Below are positions 43,101 through 58,100 of a stretch of DNA of 64,000 nt, piece by piece. How positions within the stretch are numbered: the first letter of the stretch is position 1; each line of letters begins with the position of its first letter. The position numbers and the translations under genes are program-made. Location: positions 37,816,602-37,880,601 of the forward strand of contig NC_134850.1 in the NCBI RefSeq assembly GCF_965363235.1, read 5' to 3'. The DNA comes from Mytilus galloprovincialis (Eukaryota > Mollusca > Bivalvia > Mytilida > Mytilidae). Below the pieces are notes generated by a model that saw nothing but the letters and a program-made list of their open reading frames with translations, was not told the DNA's origin and searched no databases.

Positions 43101-46100
43101 TAAGGGCCCTTAATAGTCATATATATAGTATAGGATCTTCTCATCATTATTCAAGACTTATTGGTCTGATCCTGGCTTAAGTGCTTTAGCCCAATGCATT
43201 TCAACTCTGGTGGATATATGTCTAATTGGCAATCATATCACATCTCCTCATTTTTATTTGTGTACAAAGTTTCAAATTGCTGTCAGCATGAACTCATGGT
43301 AAACTTCCGTAAGCAAACTTTAACCTGACACAGAACATACAAACAGACAGACATGCTGACCAGTAAAATAACACCCTCTACTACCATAGATAGGCATGTT
43401 ATAAAAAAAAAACAGAGACAAGAAATATCTGAACATTTGTGATAAAATGGTTCATCCATTGTAGCCTAAAAGAACAATAAAAATTAGAACAATGCTTACA
43501 TAATAGTACAAAATCGATTACTCATTCAATATAAATCTGAAAAACATACTTCTATTTATGTAAAAATTATAATGGGAGAACATTTTGTAAAACTAATGAA
43601 CATAAATCACCTTTACCAGGAAATCCTTGACTAAAGTCACAAAGAGGTTTTGGTAGTTTTGTATCCCTGAGTACCGTTTGTTGAAAGATACATCCAGATG
43701 ACTCTAAACATAAACTCATGTTGACATTGGCAACAAATACACTTTCACTTGGGAAATCATAAATCTGGTAACTAAAATAACAAGAAATAAAGTTTTAATA
43801 TTACAATACAGCTGAGATAAACCTGCTGTCACAAAATCCTTTTAATTTGGTCAATTCAATAACATAAAAAGTTCTTGTTATTCATAAACTAAAAGTTACA
43901 AGTTATATGATATCGCTGTTAAAAGTCAAAATGATTTCATGTAAAAGAGAGGTGACTGCTAACTGCATTAGGCAGGTGACAGTTAAGGCAGGTTTGACTG
44001 TATATAGATATAGTAATATAAAATTGTATATGAATCAAAAGCAGTATGTTATACATGTTTTGTATTTTCATGTCTGCGCCTTTTAAGGCTGACAATACAG
44101 TATGGGTTTTTTCTCATTGTTGAACGCTGTATGGTTGCTAAAAAATGTCTGTGTCCATCTCATTTGATAATTGTCTCATAGCAATTATTCCTTATCTCCT
44201 CATTTTTATAAAGTCTCCAACAATTAGATTCATCACATGTTAACCATTGTTTACTGAAATTGTTGAAGACAATTGGCATACAGGCATACTCGAATGCATC
44301 TTTTAAAATAATAATAAACGGAAATCACTTACTTTATCTTAAGGAGACCCATAAAAGAGAAGGTGTGGATTGTTCCAAATTCAATGTTCAATATTGATAT
44401 TGTTCTGTTTAGGTTTTCAACTCCAACTGTGAATCTGTTATTGCATATATCCAAATTCAAATAAAAATTCAGAGAGAGACCAAGTTTCTGTACATCCATG
44501 CAACAATCAACTCCCATACAGCTGTTTGTGATATGACATGATAGTCTTGACTGCAGCGATGGCAAATCCATGATTGCTCCGGCTTCACATCCTGAAATTA
44601 AAGTAATCATGATTATAAAGACAGAAAAAAACATAAGAAGAATAAGTAATGTATAGTTTTTGTTTCTTTCATAATGTTTCAAACCTTTTTTAGAAACTCA
44701 TTGCAAACAATTCATATCCGACACAAAAAGTTTTTGCTGGCTCTGTAGCTTCAGTGATGAAAAAGGGACTTGCAAGACAGTAATTAACCTCATTTAAATC
44801 GCACTGCCATATGTATTCATGCAACCTTAAATTTGACCCTTAGCTAAGTTACCCATATGATCAGTTATTAAAAATAATGATCTGGGATCACTGTTAAATC
44901 CTTGCTAAAGTTTCATTTTGAAAATAAGAAACTTATAAGAAATTAACCTCAAAATAAAAGGGCCTATGTTGATTGTTTCTCAGATCAGAAGCAACTGATT
45001 TTACACTCCCTCATTCTGGTTATGAGTCTGCTTATATATGCATGAGCATATCTGTTAGATTTTTTTGAAAAGCTTAAAGATATTGATTCGACACAAAATA
45101 ACTGTTACTTCTTTCGAGTTTTAGACAATTGAATGCCCAAAATTGGTGAATTATACAAAGAAAGCAATGGTGTAATCAATTAGTGGTTTGATGAATTGGT
45201 TACTTTAAATTCAGAAATTATTGCGAGGTTTTTAAAATTGCGAAATATGCGACAGAGTTGGAAACGCAATAATTTAAACTGGCATTTTGAAATATTTTAT
45301 ATGAATTAAACAGGATTTATCTCAAAATAGTAAAAATTAAAATCGCGTTTAAGTCTAAACAGACAAAATCACAATAATAAATGCATGCAATAATTTCTGA
45401 ATTTACAGTATTACTTTACACCTCAACAGCACAAAAAGGCTCTATTACATCGAAATTATATACCATAAAAGACCAAAAAAGAAATGCAAAGTAATGACAA
45501 AAGCTCATTGAGTACTATGGAAAGTAATGGTTTAAAAAATTTAAATCTAATAAAAACATACCATTACTGATATTCCATCCATTTTGTGTGATGTTAAAGT
45601 ACGATGCTCTGTTACATTGTGGGTCCTTTAGATATGGCCTTAGTCTCATTTCTTCCATTAATTGTGCTACCATATATTCATCTAGTGTTGCATTGTTGTC
45701 ATATGTGTTATCAGATAGCCACTTATTCAAGGAGAATCCTAAAATTTAACTCAGTATATTATCTAGAGCATCAATTTTTTCTCTTAGAAAGACAACAATG
45801 AAACCTAGGCTGCTTTGTTTTTCCTAATGTTTTTCTTTTCAAAATTGTTGCATCTCCCAATCAAACTGAATGTACATTATTCTTAACATTTCTGATATTT
45901 TTCTTTTCCAAAGCAGATGCTAGCTAAGCATTTTTGTGAATAATTTAAACTAGTTTTAACATTGCCAACCAATCAACTTTTTTAATTATCAAATTTTGAA
46001 AGCATCATCTTAATGTAATATAACAACTACAAAATTAACTATACTGCAATATTTTCCACAATTAGATTTGTAGTTGCTATAAGCATTTAAACCAATACTT

Positions 46101-49100
46101 TGCTTTCTTTCGGCAAAAGAAATTCTGTTACCATTATCCTAGTGAACCAAAGATAAAAAATGTTCTGTTACCATTAATCATTATACAAATTATACAAATT
46201 TGTGACTAAAATACTTAAAAGTAAAGAACTTATTCCACACCTGGAATATAAAATCCTTCATCCCAGTTGCACAATGGCTTTGGAAATTTCTGTTTATCAA
46301 AGATGCTTATATTCCAGATACAGTCATTTGGGTGTGTATATTCCAAACACAGCTCAAACTTCAAGTCAACAATATACATCCTGTCCTCTGCTAGATCAAA
46401 AACTTTGTACCTTCAAGGAACATGTATCGTTATAAAATAACCGTTTACAAAAAACTATAAGCATAATAATAATATGAAAGCGTGCTGAAGTTTTATCTCC
46501 TAGTTCTATTCTTGGAGCTTAATTCTTTAGTGAAAAAAATTATGCAATAAAACTGTTGGAAACATGCACAAAACTGTCCAACAACAAAAATAGCTAAACT
46601 TACAAAAAATTGCTTAGCATACTATAATAAAATGATATTTCTCAATAGCTGGCACGCTGAAATGTTTGGCTTGCTAAATTAGCATTAACTAATTAATACG
46701 GTAAAAGTCTTTTTGATAAAAGATGACTGAGGAATGAAATTAAACATAGGTAAATAAACCCCAAAAAACTGAGGTCAAAAGATAACATTCTTTCTTTTTG
46801 CTAGTAGAGTTTGATCATTCTAAACACATGAACTAAAAAAATCCATACAATTGAACTTACTTTAATTTGATTCCTCCTTGTAAAGAGAATGTCTCCTCTT
46901 CTCCCCATACATATGTCAAAAGGGACTTTTTAACATGCAATGCCTCTATTGCAATTTCAATTTCATACACACATGGATCTAGTGAAATGTTTACACTAAT
47001 GGTTTTATTGATAGGTGTAACATCAATGCAACACTGAGCAGCCATGCAGGATTCAGGAATATGACAAGATACGTCTAATGGTAAATTTGGCAAATCAACT
47101 AACTTTGAACAATCTAAAACAAATAATTTTATTTAAATGAAAAAATATTAAATCATTGGGCTAGAAGTAAGCATGTCTGACTCATACCTGTCAACTGACC
47201 CGTATTCTGCAGTGTGACCTGAGATTTCACAATTCTGAGGGATCACCTTGGACACCAGACGGGTCATTGAATAACCCTGGAATTTCGAAAATGACCCGTT
47301 TTCACCTGTATTTCTTAGCCTTGAGATTGATTCCATAAGTAATATTCCTTTAAAATACCGGCAAATTCGTAATTCTTCAATGAACAGGAAGTTCATCTTG
47401 CTGTGTAAACTGTCAAATTAAGTGACCCATTAAGTGCATGGCTTCACTTGACAGCTTTGGTGTCAAACACACTGTTAATTAACACCAATTACCTTAGCTT
47501 TAGGTCATAAATAAATTGCACGTACTGTTGTTTTACAAACATATTTCAACTAGAGTTACTTCCCCTCTTTTGTCACCATTCAAAAGAGGCTCTTCAAAAT
47601 TATTCCTTATATTTACGTTTTTTTGGTAAAAAAGATTAAATTTCAAAAAAATAAAATTCAAATACATATTGAAATATAGCTTTTCGTTATTTTTATCCCT
47701 TTATACAATTTTTAAAAAGAAGATGAAAATTATTTTGTTCATCTATACTTCCTTTAACTGTATTACTATATTTAATTATAGTCTAATTTCAATGAAAGAT
47801 TATGATAGTGTGTTTAAGGCTGAATAGCCAGTTTCGAACATTTTAAAATTACTTTTGATAAATACATCCTGATATTTGATGTTTGAGGTTGAATTACATC
47901 ATCACAATAAGTAGAGAACATAAGACTGTGTTACACAAATTTATCAAAATCTATTAAAAGTGCAATGGAATAATAATAATTTCTTAATAAGATTAAAATT
48001 ACTTAACCAAGTGAACATGTATTGATGTTTTGGTAACTTTGATTTAAATTATAAGAAAAATGTACCCTAAATACTGAAATTCAGCATCGAAATAGTTTGT
48101 ACGCATTATGACCTGAGATTTGATTCTTCAATGCAGGTCATGACCTGCATTTTCATAATCACAGGTTGACAGGTATGGTCTGTCTGACTGAGATAAGAAA
48201 GTATGATTGAGAGAAGCAGGTCTGACCAAGGGTTGTTTCCTTGTACAAACAAATCTATACAAAAAAATTATTAATCTTAAATCTCTGCTTTACTATTTCA
48301 ATTATCCCTTTTATGTAAGACAAATGGTAGTATTCTGCAAATACTCCTTAGTTGATTATTTACAATAGAATTAGGGTATCTTAAACAGCACACTGGTTTT
48401 ATTTGGTTTGAAATCTAGATAATTCCTTTTGAGTACAGTTTTATAACTGAAAAGTGGATTTAAAAAGAAAAGTTGACTCACTGTTTGTTAAGGAATTGTG
48501 CTTAGAAAATGGGAATGTGGTTCTAGTGCAGGATGATGAAAGCAGAAACTCTTCAATTCCAAGTTTGGTCAAGATGTTTTCAATGACTGGTGCTGGTAAT
48601 ACATCTGTTATTATCTCTGGTGTCTGCTTAAACAATGATGTCAGAGAAACATCTACAAACAAATAATTAAATGAAAAGTATTAAAACATTTTCCACCATA
48701 GTGTATCCAATGATTTCTTGACATTAATTTTCAAAAGTATTACTATTTTTTTTTTTTTTTTTTTTAAGGTATTTCTTAACAATAACCAAATCATGAATTT
48801 GTATTGTATCTTCTATTTTCATCAAATCATAAACATTAATATATGTTGTCAAACATAGGTTATTATATCATTATACTGTTATGTGCAAATTGTAGCATGT
48901 TTATTAGAAGGGCAAATACAAAGAGATATTACCTTGTGGGTAACCAGTTCCCCAGTCACAATACACTTTTGGTAATTGTGTATCCTTTAAAACATGAACA
49001 GTTGTCAAACAGTCTTTGGAAGTTTCAAAACAAAGACTGATATTCAAATTGATCTGGAACTTTTTCTCAGAGACAAGATCTTCCACTATGTACCTAGAAG

Positions 49101-52100
49101 GAAAAAACAAATGAAGTCACACTAAATTTTCTCATCTACTTAATTGATCATAATTGAATTTATGCTGGAAGTCTTAAAGAAGTAACTAACACTACAATTA
49201 TTTCATAAACAAGAATGTGTCCATCGTACACGGATGCCCCACTCGCCTTATCATTTTCTATGTTCAGTGGACCGTGAAATTGGGGTCTAAACTTTAATTT
49301 GGAATTAAAATTAGAAAGATCATATCACAAGGAACATTTGTACTAACTTAAATTTCAAGTTGATGTATCAAAAACTTTAACCTGAAGTGGGACGAACGAA
49401 CGAACGGACAAACAGACCAATGAACGGATGAACAAACGAACAGACGGACGAGCGGACCCACAGACCAGAAAACATAATGCTCGCTACTTTCGTAGGTGGG
49501 GCATATAAATAAAAGGACAATGTACCAGTGTGGTCTTCACAAGGCCAATTATGATAATCATCCTTATAGATGTCTTGATAGAATTTAAATTGAACTAATG
49601 TCAGTTGAAAGAAAAGACATTAAAGGATAACCTTGAGGAAATTAATCTGAAAATTGCTATTTCAGGGTCTTAATGAAACATGCTTCAAATATCTCATGCA
49701 AGAACCTATTTAACTGTTTCAGTTCATATACAAACAGAATCCTTTTAAAAGCTATAATTCTGCATACAAAAACTTACTCAATTTTTACAACATTCATGAA
49801 GCTTAATTTCTGTATGGATCCTGAAAAGAGAAGATAAATAGTGTCAGAGCGGATAAGCATTTGGCCAGATTTACAGAATAAATACATGATTAGCATACAG
49901 CAGTACACTTTATACAAGATGTTAAGAAGAGAGGTGAACAAATTTTTCACCAATGGTTCATCTTTGATTGATTTAATTAAATTAATAAGTGGATAAAAGA
50001 GGATTGCAAAAAAAACAGTGGATAAGAAATATTACGTCATGATCAGTTTAGAAGGTAACAGACAAGTGAGACAACCTAATTTGAGCTGAGAACGCTGATA
50101 GCAAATGTCAACCAAGGCAGGGCTATAATCTTATTTCTCCATATTCATTTGTAATCGTTGCAATATAATCGTTTTACTTATGGTTAAAAAATTTGTGCAT
50201 GCATTTATCATTGTAATTGTTATACAATTGACACAAATTTAAGTTTATTTTTTTCAACTTCAGGAAATACTGCAAAAAAATAATGCAATCAAAACTTAGA
50301 ATACCAGTTTATTTATATACCATATTTATAATCTATCAAATTCAATGTCTTCTGATATCTTTCAATCTGCATATGTAACTGATGACTGCATACATCAAGT
50401 TCAAATGAAGCTTTGAATTTGTGCTCCAAGAAATCTACACCTAAACAACAATCAATGCCTAAACAAGATGGAAGAATGTTGCATTTGGCATCAGTTGGTA
50501 AGTCTGGTAATACAACATCCTCAAAACAACCTGAAAATAAAATCAAATATTAACAAAAATGGTTAAGAATCTGATTTAGATCAAATGATGAATTGACAAT
50601 TTGGATTAAAAGTCAATGTCAGAAATTGAGCATCCCAAACTGCAAGTTCCTAAAAGTAGGAAGTAGGTGTCTCACAAACATTAAAGTACCCCATGTTACA
50701 ACTCATTGTTGTCAAACTGAATATTCCAAATGAACTCATTGTGTTTAGAAGTGGGGAGAAGTATGTGACAAAATTTGTGAAGAGGATAGACACAAGTGAA
50801 TGCAAGTTTTTTCTACAAAATTTTACTCCTCCAATATTAAATAAAGCTGCATTATATGTATAAGTATAGATTATCGTGTTTTCTACACCTTAATATTGTA
50901 AAATATCAGCCGTGAGCTACAATGTGAACCTGTTTGGAAAGATTCACATTGTATTGAGGGCGTATATTTTAAGATATCTATACGAAGAAAACCTGATTTA
51001 TCTGTTTATCGTTCTTTTACTGATCGTTTTCCCTTCCATACAACAGTTTTATACTTAAGGAAAGCATGCTTGATAACACCTCCTCTCACATTCTGATGTC
51101 ACTGATAACTTCTCCTCAGACATGGTGACATCGCTGATAATGCCTGCTCTCATCTAAAAGCCGTGATAAAAGAATTATGTAGCGACTGAGGAGGGTGATA
51201 TAGGTGTAAAGAAGGACAATAGAAAAATGTATTGAGATGAATAAACTTGTAATAACACTTTGCAGCATGCATATTACCCCGAAAATAAATATTTCTTATG
51301 ATATACTGGTTATTTCCTGGTATTTCATGGTGTGTCGGCATCCTATCTGTAAAAGTTTTTCCATAAAAAAATATATACAAACATTATTAAAGCAGAAAAT
51401 ACCTTTAATCCACCCATCTTTACCACTCTCATATTCCAGGCCACAAGAGTCACTGTTAAGATAGGATAAAAGTCCTAACTGTTCCATCATCTTGCCAGCA
51501 ATGACATTAGGCAAGATGTCATTTGCATTTACTCCTTCTTCAACTAGAAATTTCTCCAAAGAAAAATCTGCAATAAAATAGATGAAACTTGAATTTGTAT
51601 TTAAAAAAAAAAGTATTATAGAAACACTGCATAAAGTATACCTTATAGGAGATATGGGGTATAAGTAAAAAATAAACCATCAGCTAAAAGGACATTAGAT
51701 GTCTCTTCATGACAATCTTGAACATTAAAACTAAATACCAAATAAAAACGCTTATTTTTTTAGTGGTTGGTACAAATTGGCTGTCACTTTGTATAGATCC
51801 CTATGGGGAAAAACAGAGAACTCTTTTTGTCAGAAAACACTGTCAAGCATCTAAACATTTTCCACACTGATCTGTGTCCACACTTATTTAAATTTTAAAA
51901 TATGACATAACAACAAACTTTTGAAAAAAATTGCACATCTATATAGAAAGAGGTAAAATCAATGAAATCAGTCCTTGAAGTTGTCTTTGAATTGTAATAT
52001 TTCCACAACCAATGCAAACCATAGATTTTTCTAAAAAATTGATATGTTATCCCCAATAAATTTTCTTTTTAATGTTACCAAATAAATTTTTCTTCATATA

Positions 52101-55100
52101 ACAAATGCTTAAACAAGAATGTGTCCCCAGTACACAGATGCCCCACTCGCACTATCATTTTCTATGTTCAGTGGACCGTGAAATTGGGGTCAGAACTCTA
52201 ATATTGCATTAAAATTAGAAAGATCATATCATAAGGAACATGTATACTAAGTTTCAGGTTGATTGGACTTCCAACTTCAACAAAAACTACCTCCACCAAA
52301 AACAGACAGACGGTACAACAGTACGACGAACAGACGGACGAAAGGACGCACAGAACAGAAAACATAATGCCCCTCTACTATGGTAGGTGGGGCATAAAAA
52401 GATACCATACTTTATAATAGTATTGAAATAATATTACAATGTGTGATAATCAACCTTTTGTGAAGTATGAATCTGCTTCCCAGTCACAGAGAGGTTTAGG
52501 CATGACAGTATCCTGGAACACAATAACATCATACAAACAGGAACCAGACCACTCAAAACATACACTGAGATTCATGTTGACAACTAACTTCCTTTCCTCT
52601 TGTAGATCATCAATCTTGTATCTAAAATATTTGAGTAGACTTCTGAATAAATTTGAAATCGACAACAGAAACTGTAAATGAGTTAAAATGTTTGATATAC
52701 AATATTTTTACTACTTATGTGCTTTTAAACATATTGTTTTATATGTATGTACACATCATTTTGAAACTTGAAATTTTGAGTAATGATCATTAATAAACTG
52801 CATCAGTAGGATTCAAAAATTAATATTTATAATACAATACAAACAATAAACTGATCATGTATTTTTTTTTCAAAGAAATAGGCAGCTTAGGATTTTTATT
52901 GTGCTTTCTTGCTTTAATTCATTTTTCTTTATAACAATACATACGTTATTCTCAATACTCCTTTCAAATTGAAATGCTCTGTTTTACCTGATGAAAAATA
53001 ATAAAAAAAAGTTTTATATTACAGTGGCTGAATGAAAAAAAAAAATTGACATTAATAAATTTCAACAATGATAAAGTGGGGTTGCAAACTCAAAAAGTTA
53101 CCTAAAAGTTTCATTAAATGAAAATTCTGAAACTATTGCGTGCATTTATTACTGCTAATTTTGAAAAGTGAATAAAAATGTGTGTGTAATTAATGTGATC
53201 TCAGGACAATTTGTCTTCCATTAATTTCTAAAAAGACAGTATTTGTCTTCTGAAATTTTCAATCTCAACAGGATTCTTACTACAGGTTATTCCAAATAAT
53301 TGTTTTGAGACTATAATCACTTTAGAAAACTTACCAAATGTATAGTTCAACAAACTTATTGGATCTATTACAAGTTTTTCTATTCCTACTGTCATGACAT
53401 TGGTGCACGTGTTCACATCCAGGAAGGAATTAAATGATCTGTCCAGAAAATCTACATCAATACAACAATCCACGGAAGTACAGTGAGAGGGAATCATACA
53501 AGATATAGGACCAAGTAGTGGTGTCAAAGATACATCTAGTGAACATGCTGAAAAAGAAAAAATCGATCAATACAACCACAGTAGAGCTTTACTACTAATG
53601 TATTTCCTTAGGAAAACAAGAGTAGAACTATATTGCCTTTTTCATATAAAATATGATGATTCCATATCTTTGACTGAACGTCCTAACTTTTGGAAACTAA
53701 GCATGAATGATGTGTGCAGCATGCATAAATATAGTGCCACAAGCCTTACAAACAGTAAACAATGATGTTAAAGTACAACTGATAAATGTATGTGCCTGAA
53801 AGACAAAGGTCTTGCAATGCCAACAAAAGATAAACATTCTTGGAAAATTCGGAGAAAAATCTATCATTAAAATTAAGAATGAAAATGGGGAATGTGTTAG
53901 CTTATCTTATTACATTTAAAGAACTCAAGTGTGGGATATAGTTTTACCAAAATCCAAAACAATGACAATAATTCCTAATTCCAAACACTCCAACTTCACT
54001 GTTTTAAAATTAATATAAAATATTCAAATCTTTTTCACAGAAGATGATTTTCAATACTTACAATTCTTCCAACCATTTATAGCTGGACTGTACTTTGCAC
54101 CAGATCTCTGACATGATTCTTCATCTATAAGCCTACCAATACCAAGCACTTGAAATAACTGAATAATCATTATTTTTGACAGATGTTTTTCTGATGTAAC
54201 ATTAACTTCCTGAAGCCAGGTCTGTAGGGAAAATCCTGAAGAAAACAATCAGTATTTTTTTTATATATATGTTATTACTTACTCTCCTTAAAGATATGCA
54301 CATATACATTATGACCATATATTATACTGAGTAAAACACCCAGACTAATCATGAAATTTGATTGATAAGCTAGATTTGGGATATGAGCACACATCCCTTG
54401 TGAACAAACTTGAAGATCAGAAACATAGTTTACCGGTATGCTAAAATCAGGACATGCCAGCATAATACAATCGTTATTAGGGCTTCAGTTGGGATATCAT
54501 AAGTTACACAGTAATCTTGTGACCAAATTCAATATATACAGGGTTAGTAATACTGAGAGGTTGCAACTGTGTGCATATAAAAATTGAGAATAAAATTGCC
54601 ATGTATTTATATTATGCTATATAAATTGATGTTTGCTTGCTTAACATCCAGTGGCCATACTATATAAAGATTTAATAATTATGACATACTATACATAAAA
54701 CGTATCTTGTACCTGTTATGTCAAAATCTGTGTTGAAATCACATGGTATCTTTGGAAGAATTGTATTTGTCAATACTATCCATTGGAACATTTTCTCCCC
54801 TGGATTAAACTGCACACTGACATTTAGATCGACTCTGAACTCATTTGCATCTTCTGAATCATCCAAAGTGTAACTGAAATTGAATAATAAACTGTTATCA
54901 CAGAGATATGTCTTGCTTTTTTATAATTTCCATAATGCAAATTTTGAAATCAAAATAGCAACACTTTAACATGTAAGTTTTGCAAATATTCAAAGTCAAT
55001 GAACCATGACTGAAGGTACATGGCTAAAACATCTCTATAGAAATGAGATGTGCAAATGTAAACAAAGCAAAATTTCAAAGTCAATAAATCATATCTGAGG

Positions 55101-58100
55101 GGACAGGGTCAAATAATCACCATGGAAATGAGATGTGCCAATGCTAATACAACTGCATACCAAATATCATTGATCTACCACTAGCAGTTCCCCATAAACC
55201 CACCTAATCAAAAACTAATACATGAAAACTAGGCAAAAGTTTCAAAATCAATAGACCATGACTGAGGGGGTGTGGCCGAATAATTTCCATGGAAATGAGA
55301 TATGCCAATGATTATGCAACTTCAGACCAATTATCATTAACTTACCATTAGTGGTTCCCCATAAACTGACCTAATCACAAATTAATACTTGAAAACTAAG
55401 CAAAAATTTAAAAGTCAACAGATCTAGACCATAACTAAGGGGACAGGGTCAAATAATCTCCATGGAAATGAGATATACATTGTACTAATGCTTATACAAC
55501 TGCATACCAACTAACATTAACTTACCACTAGTGGTTCCTCATGAACTGACCCAATCACAAACTAGTACATAAAAAAATAAGTCCAGATACCATAACAGAG
55601 AGGGCGAGGCCAAATAATCTCCATGGTAATGAGATGTGCCAATACTAATACAACTTCATACCAAATATCTTTGACTTACCACCAGTGGTTCATTATAAAC
55701 TAGACCTAATCACAAACTAATATATTGTTGGCGCCGCTGACGCCGGAAACAGCATACCTATGTCTTGCTTTTTGACTCTGTCAAGCGAGACAAAAAAAAG
55801 TTCTAAAGACTATAATATTTTTGGAACAAAGTATTTGTTTATTTCAGAAAGTAATAAATACTGTCCTAATTGCATCACCTTCTTTCAGCAATTAGGACCC
55901 TTACTTAAATTGACACAAGACCAAACTTTTGCAATGATTATTTTTACATGCAAAATAGGACATGCTTACCATTCAGGATCCTGTTATCAACCAGGTTTTG
56001 ATAAGGAATTGTATTGTTCATGGTTTCAGTTGTTTGTGCTTTCTTTTTGATACATCTTAATTTGTACATCTGTACACCTGTCTTTGACTTGGTCACTTAT
56101 CCCCATGGATCACAATTTCCTTTTTTTTATATTTCTGTATAGTCAACTTTTCATATTTTTGAAATTTCATAGAAATAAAATATTACTTACTCTAAGTTTA
56201 AAGCTGATCCTAGTTTTAATGTGTCTTTAACACCTGTAAAAAAACAAGAATCTGAAATATTTGTCACACATTTTTTTTCAAAATTACAGTTCTATTTCTA
56301 AGACATCACTTTCTGACAATATCAACTTATAACTTATTTAATGAAATACAGTTCTCATTTTATACTTGTAAGAGTAGACTGCATTTTATATCTCTATTAA
56401 TATTTTAAGAATTTTGGTAGGATATGGATGCATTATTTCATCTTACAGCTTATATCTATGGGAAGATGAATTTTTACAAATAAGGAGCTAAAAAAATTGT
56501 GTACATATACAGAGGAATAATGTTGAACTTAATATTTTGAAAATGACTCTCACTGTAGGGTTTTCTTCCTTGTATGCAACACACCTTTTACTTGTGGCGA
56601 AAAATCTTGGCAAACGTCATTTCCACAACTGATGGAGTTTTAAAGTATTACCAGAGTGGATAGGATTTTTGTAATAATGCACAGGGATGTCTAAGTTAAA
56701 CTAAATTTTTAATTAATGATTTTCTCTGTAGTGTCTTCCTCCTTGTATGTGACATATCTTCTAGTAGAAGTGAATAATTCCGTCAAGTTTCATTACCCAA
56801 CTCTATGCTTTTTAGCCGATAGGGACCTAAAACAATTTGTGACAGACAAGTTGATTACAATACGCCTTGTTCTGATTAATCAGGTGAGCCCTAACAAAAC
56901 TTTGGTATAATAAAACTTACCCCACTGGAAGTTAAGTAATGAATATTCAAATTTCAGCTTTTCAATCATAAAAATAATGTTTCTATTGCAATAATCAATA
57001 TCCATCTGAACATGAAAATTTCTCTTCAGAAAGTCCACATTAAAGCAGCAATCAACAGTTGTACAACTCTTCATGAGTTTGCAAGAAATAAGTCCTGATA
57101 ATTGCGGTAACTGTACAGAATGGGGACACTCTGAAAAAAACCCAATATTCTTAAAATAGTTTTTAGCATTGCAAATTGTTTTTATCTCAAGTTATAATTG
57201 ACCAACCCTTAACATCATATGCAAACTAAAAAGTGTAAACAATCATCTATAAAACATTTGTTCATAACACATGTTTTATATATTATTTCCAGGTTCCAAT
57301 ATAAAAAAAAAAAAATTTATCATCAAAACAGAAGCACTTAAGATAAGTAAGAGTTGTGAGTTGGTCACATAAAAATAATTAGATGTCTTTCTCAAACCTA
57401 GAAGCAGTACTTGTTTTTAATTAATAATATGAAAAAATTATATTTTCAAAAGGTCATATTAGAAAAGTAACATAGTGATGGTACATTTGTAAGTGCATGT
57501 AAATACAAAAGATTGCTCTGACAAGATTAAGCTAAAAAAAATAATGAAACAAAAAAAAATTATGAAAACATTTAACTGAATCCAAAATTATGTTTTCTTC
57601 TTACCATTCACCCAGGTGCTTCCTCCCACCACACACTGTGGACTTTGTAGATTATCTGTTATACCCAAACAGTTCATGATCTGAGTTATGACAATGTCAT
57701 TTAGATTGTCACTGATGGACAGTCCTTTGTTACCAAGGAAACTGCTCACAGAAAATCCTGTAACATAAAATGTCTTCATTGCAGATGTGATACAGAAATT
57801 TGTATTACTGACAAATCATTTGTATAAGAATTTATCATGTGGGAAAATTCTGGCAAATTCTATATTTTTTCAACTTTCTCATAAAAAACAAGACTATCAA
57901 ATATAATTTCATTGTGAATTTCATTCATGTGTGGATGCTAACAGCCAGACAACGAACTGTTTAAACAAAAAAACTCTCCATAGGATCCTGATTTATTCAT
58001 GCATTTTTGTTTTTTATTTGGTCGGGTTGTTGTCTCTTTGACACATTCCCCATTTCCATTCTCAATTTTATTTTTAAAAACAGTTTATTAAGAACATATG

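Noticed and set aside
51060-51150. Apparent short direct repeats of 'cctcctctcac/ctgctctcat'
   Set aside because: Only two imperfect copies in low-complexity sequence; not a CRISPR or a defined element.
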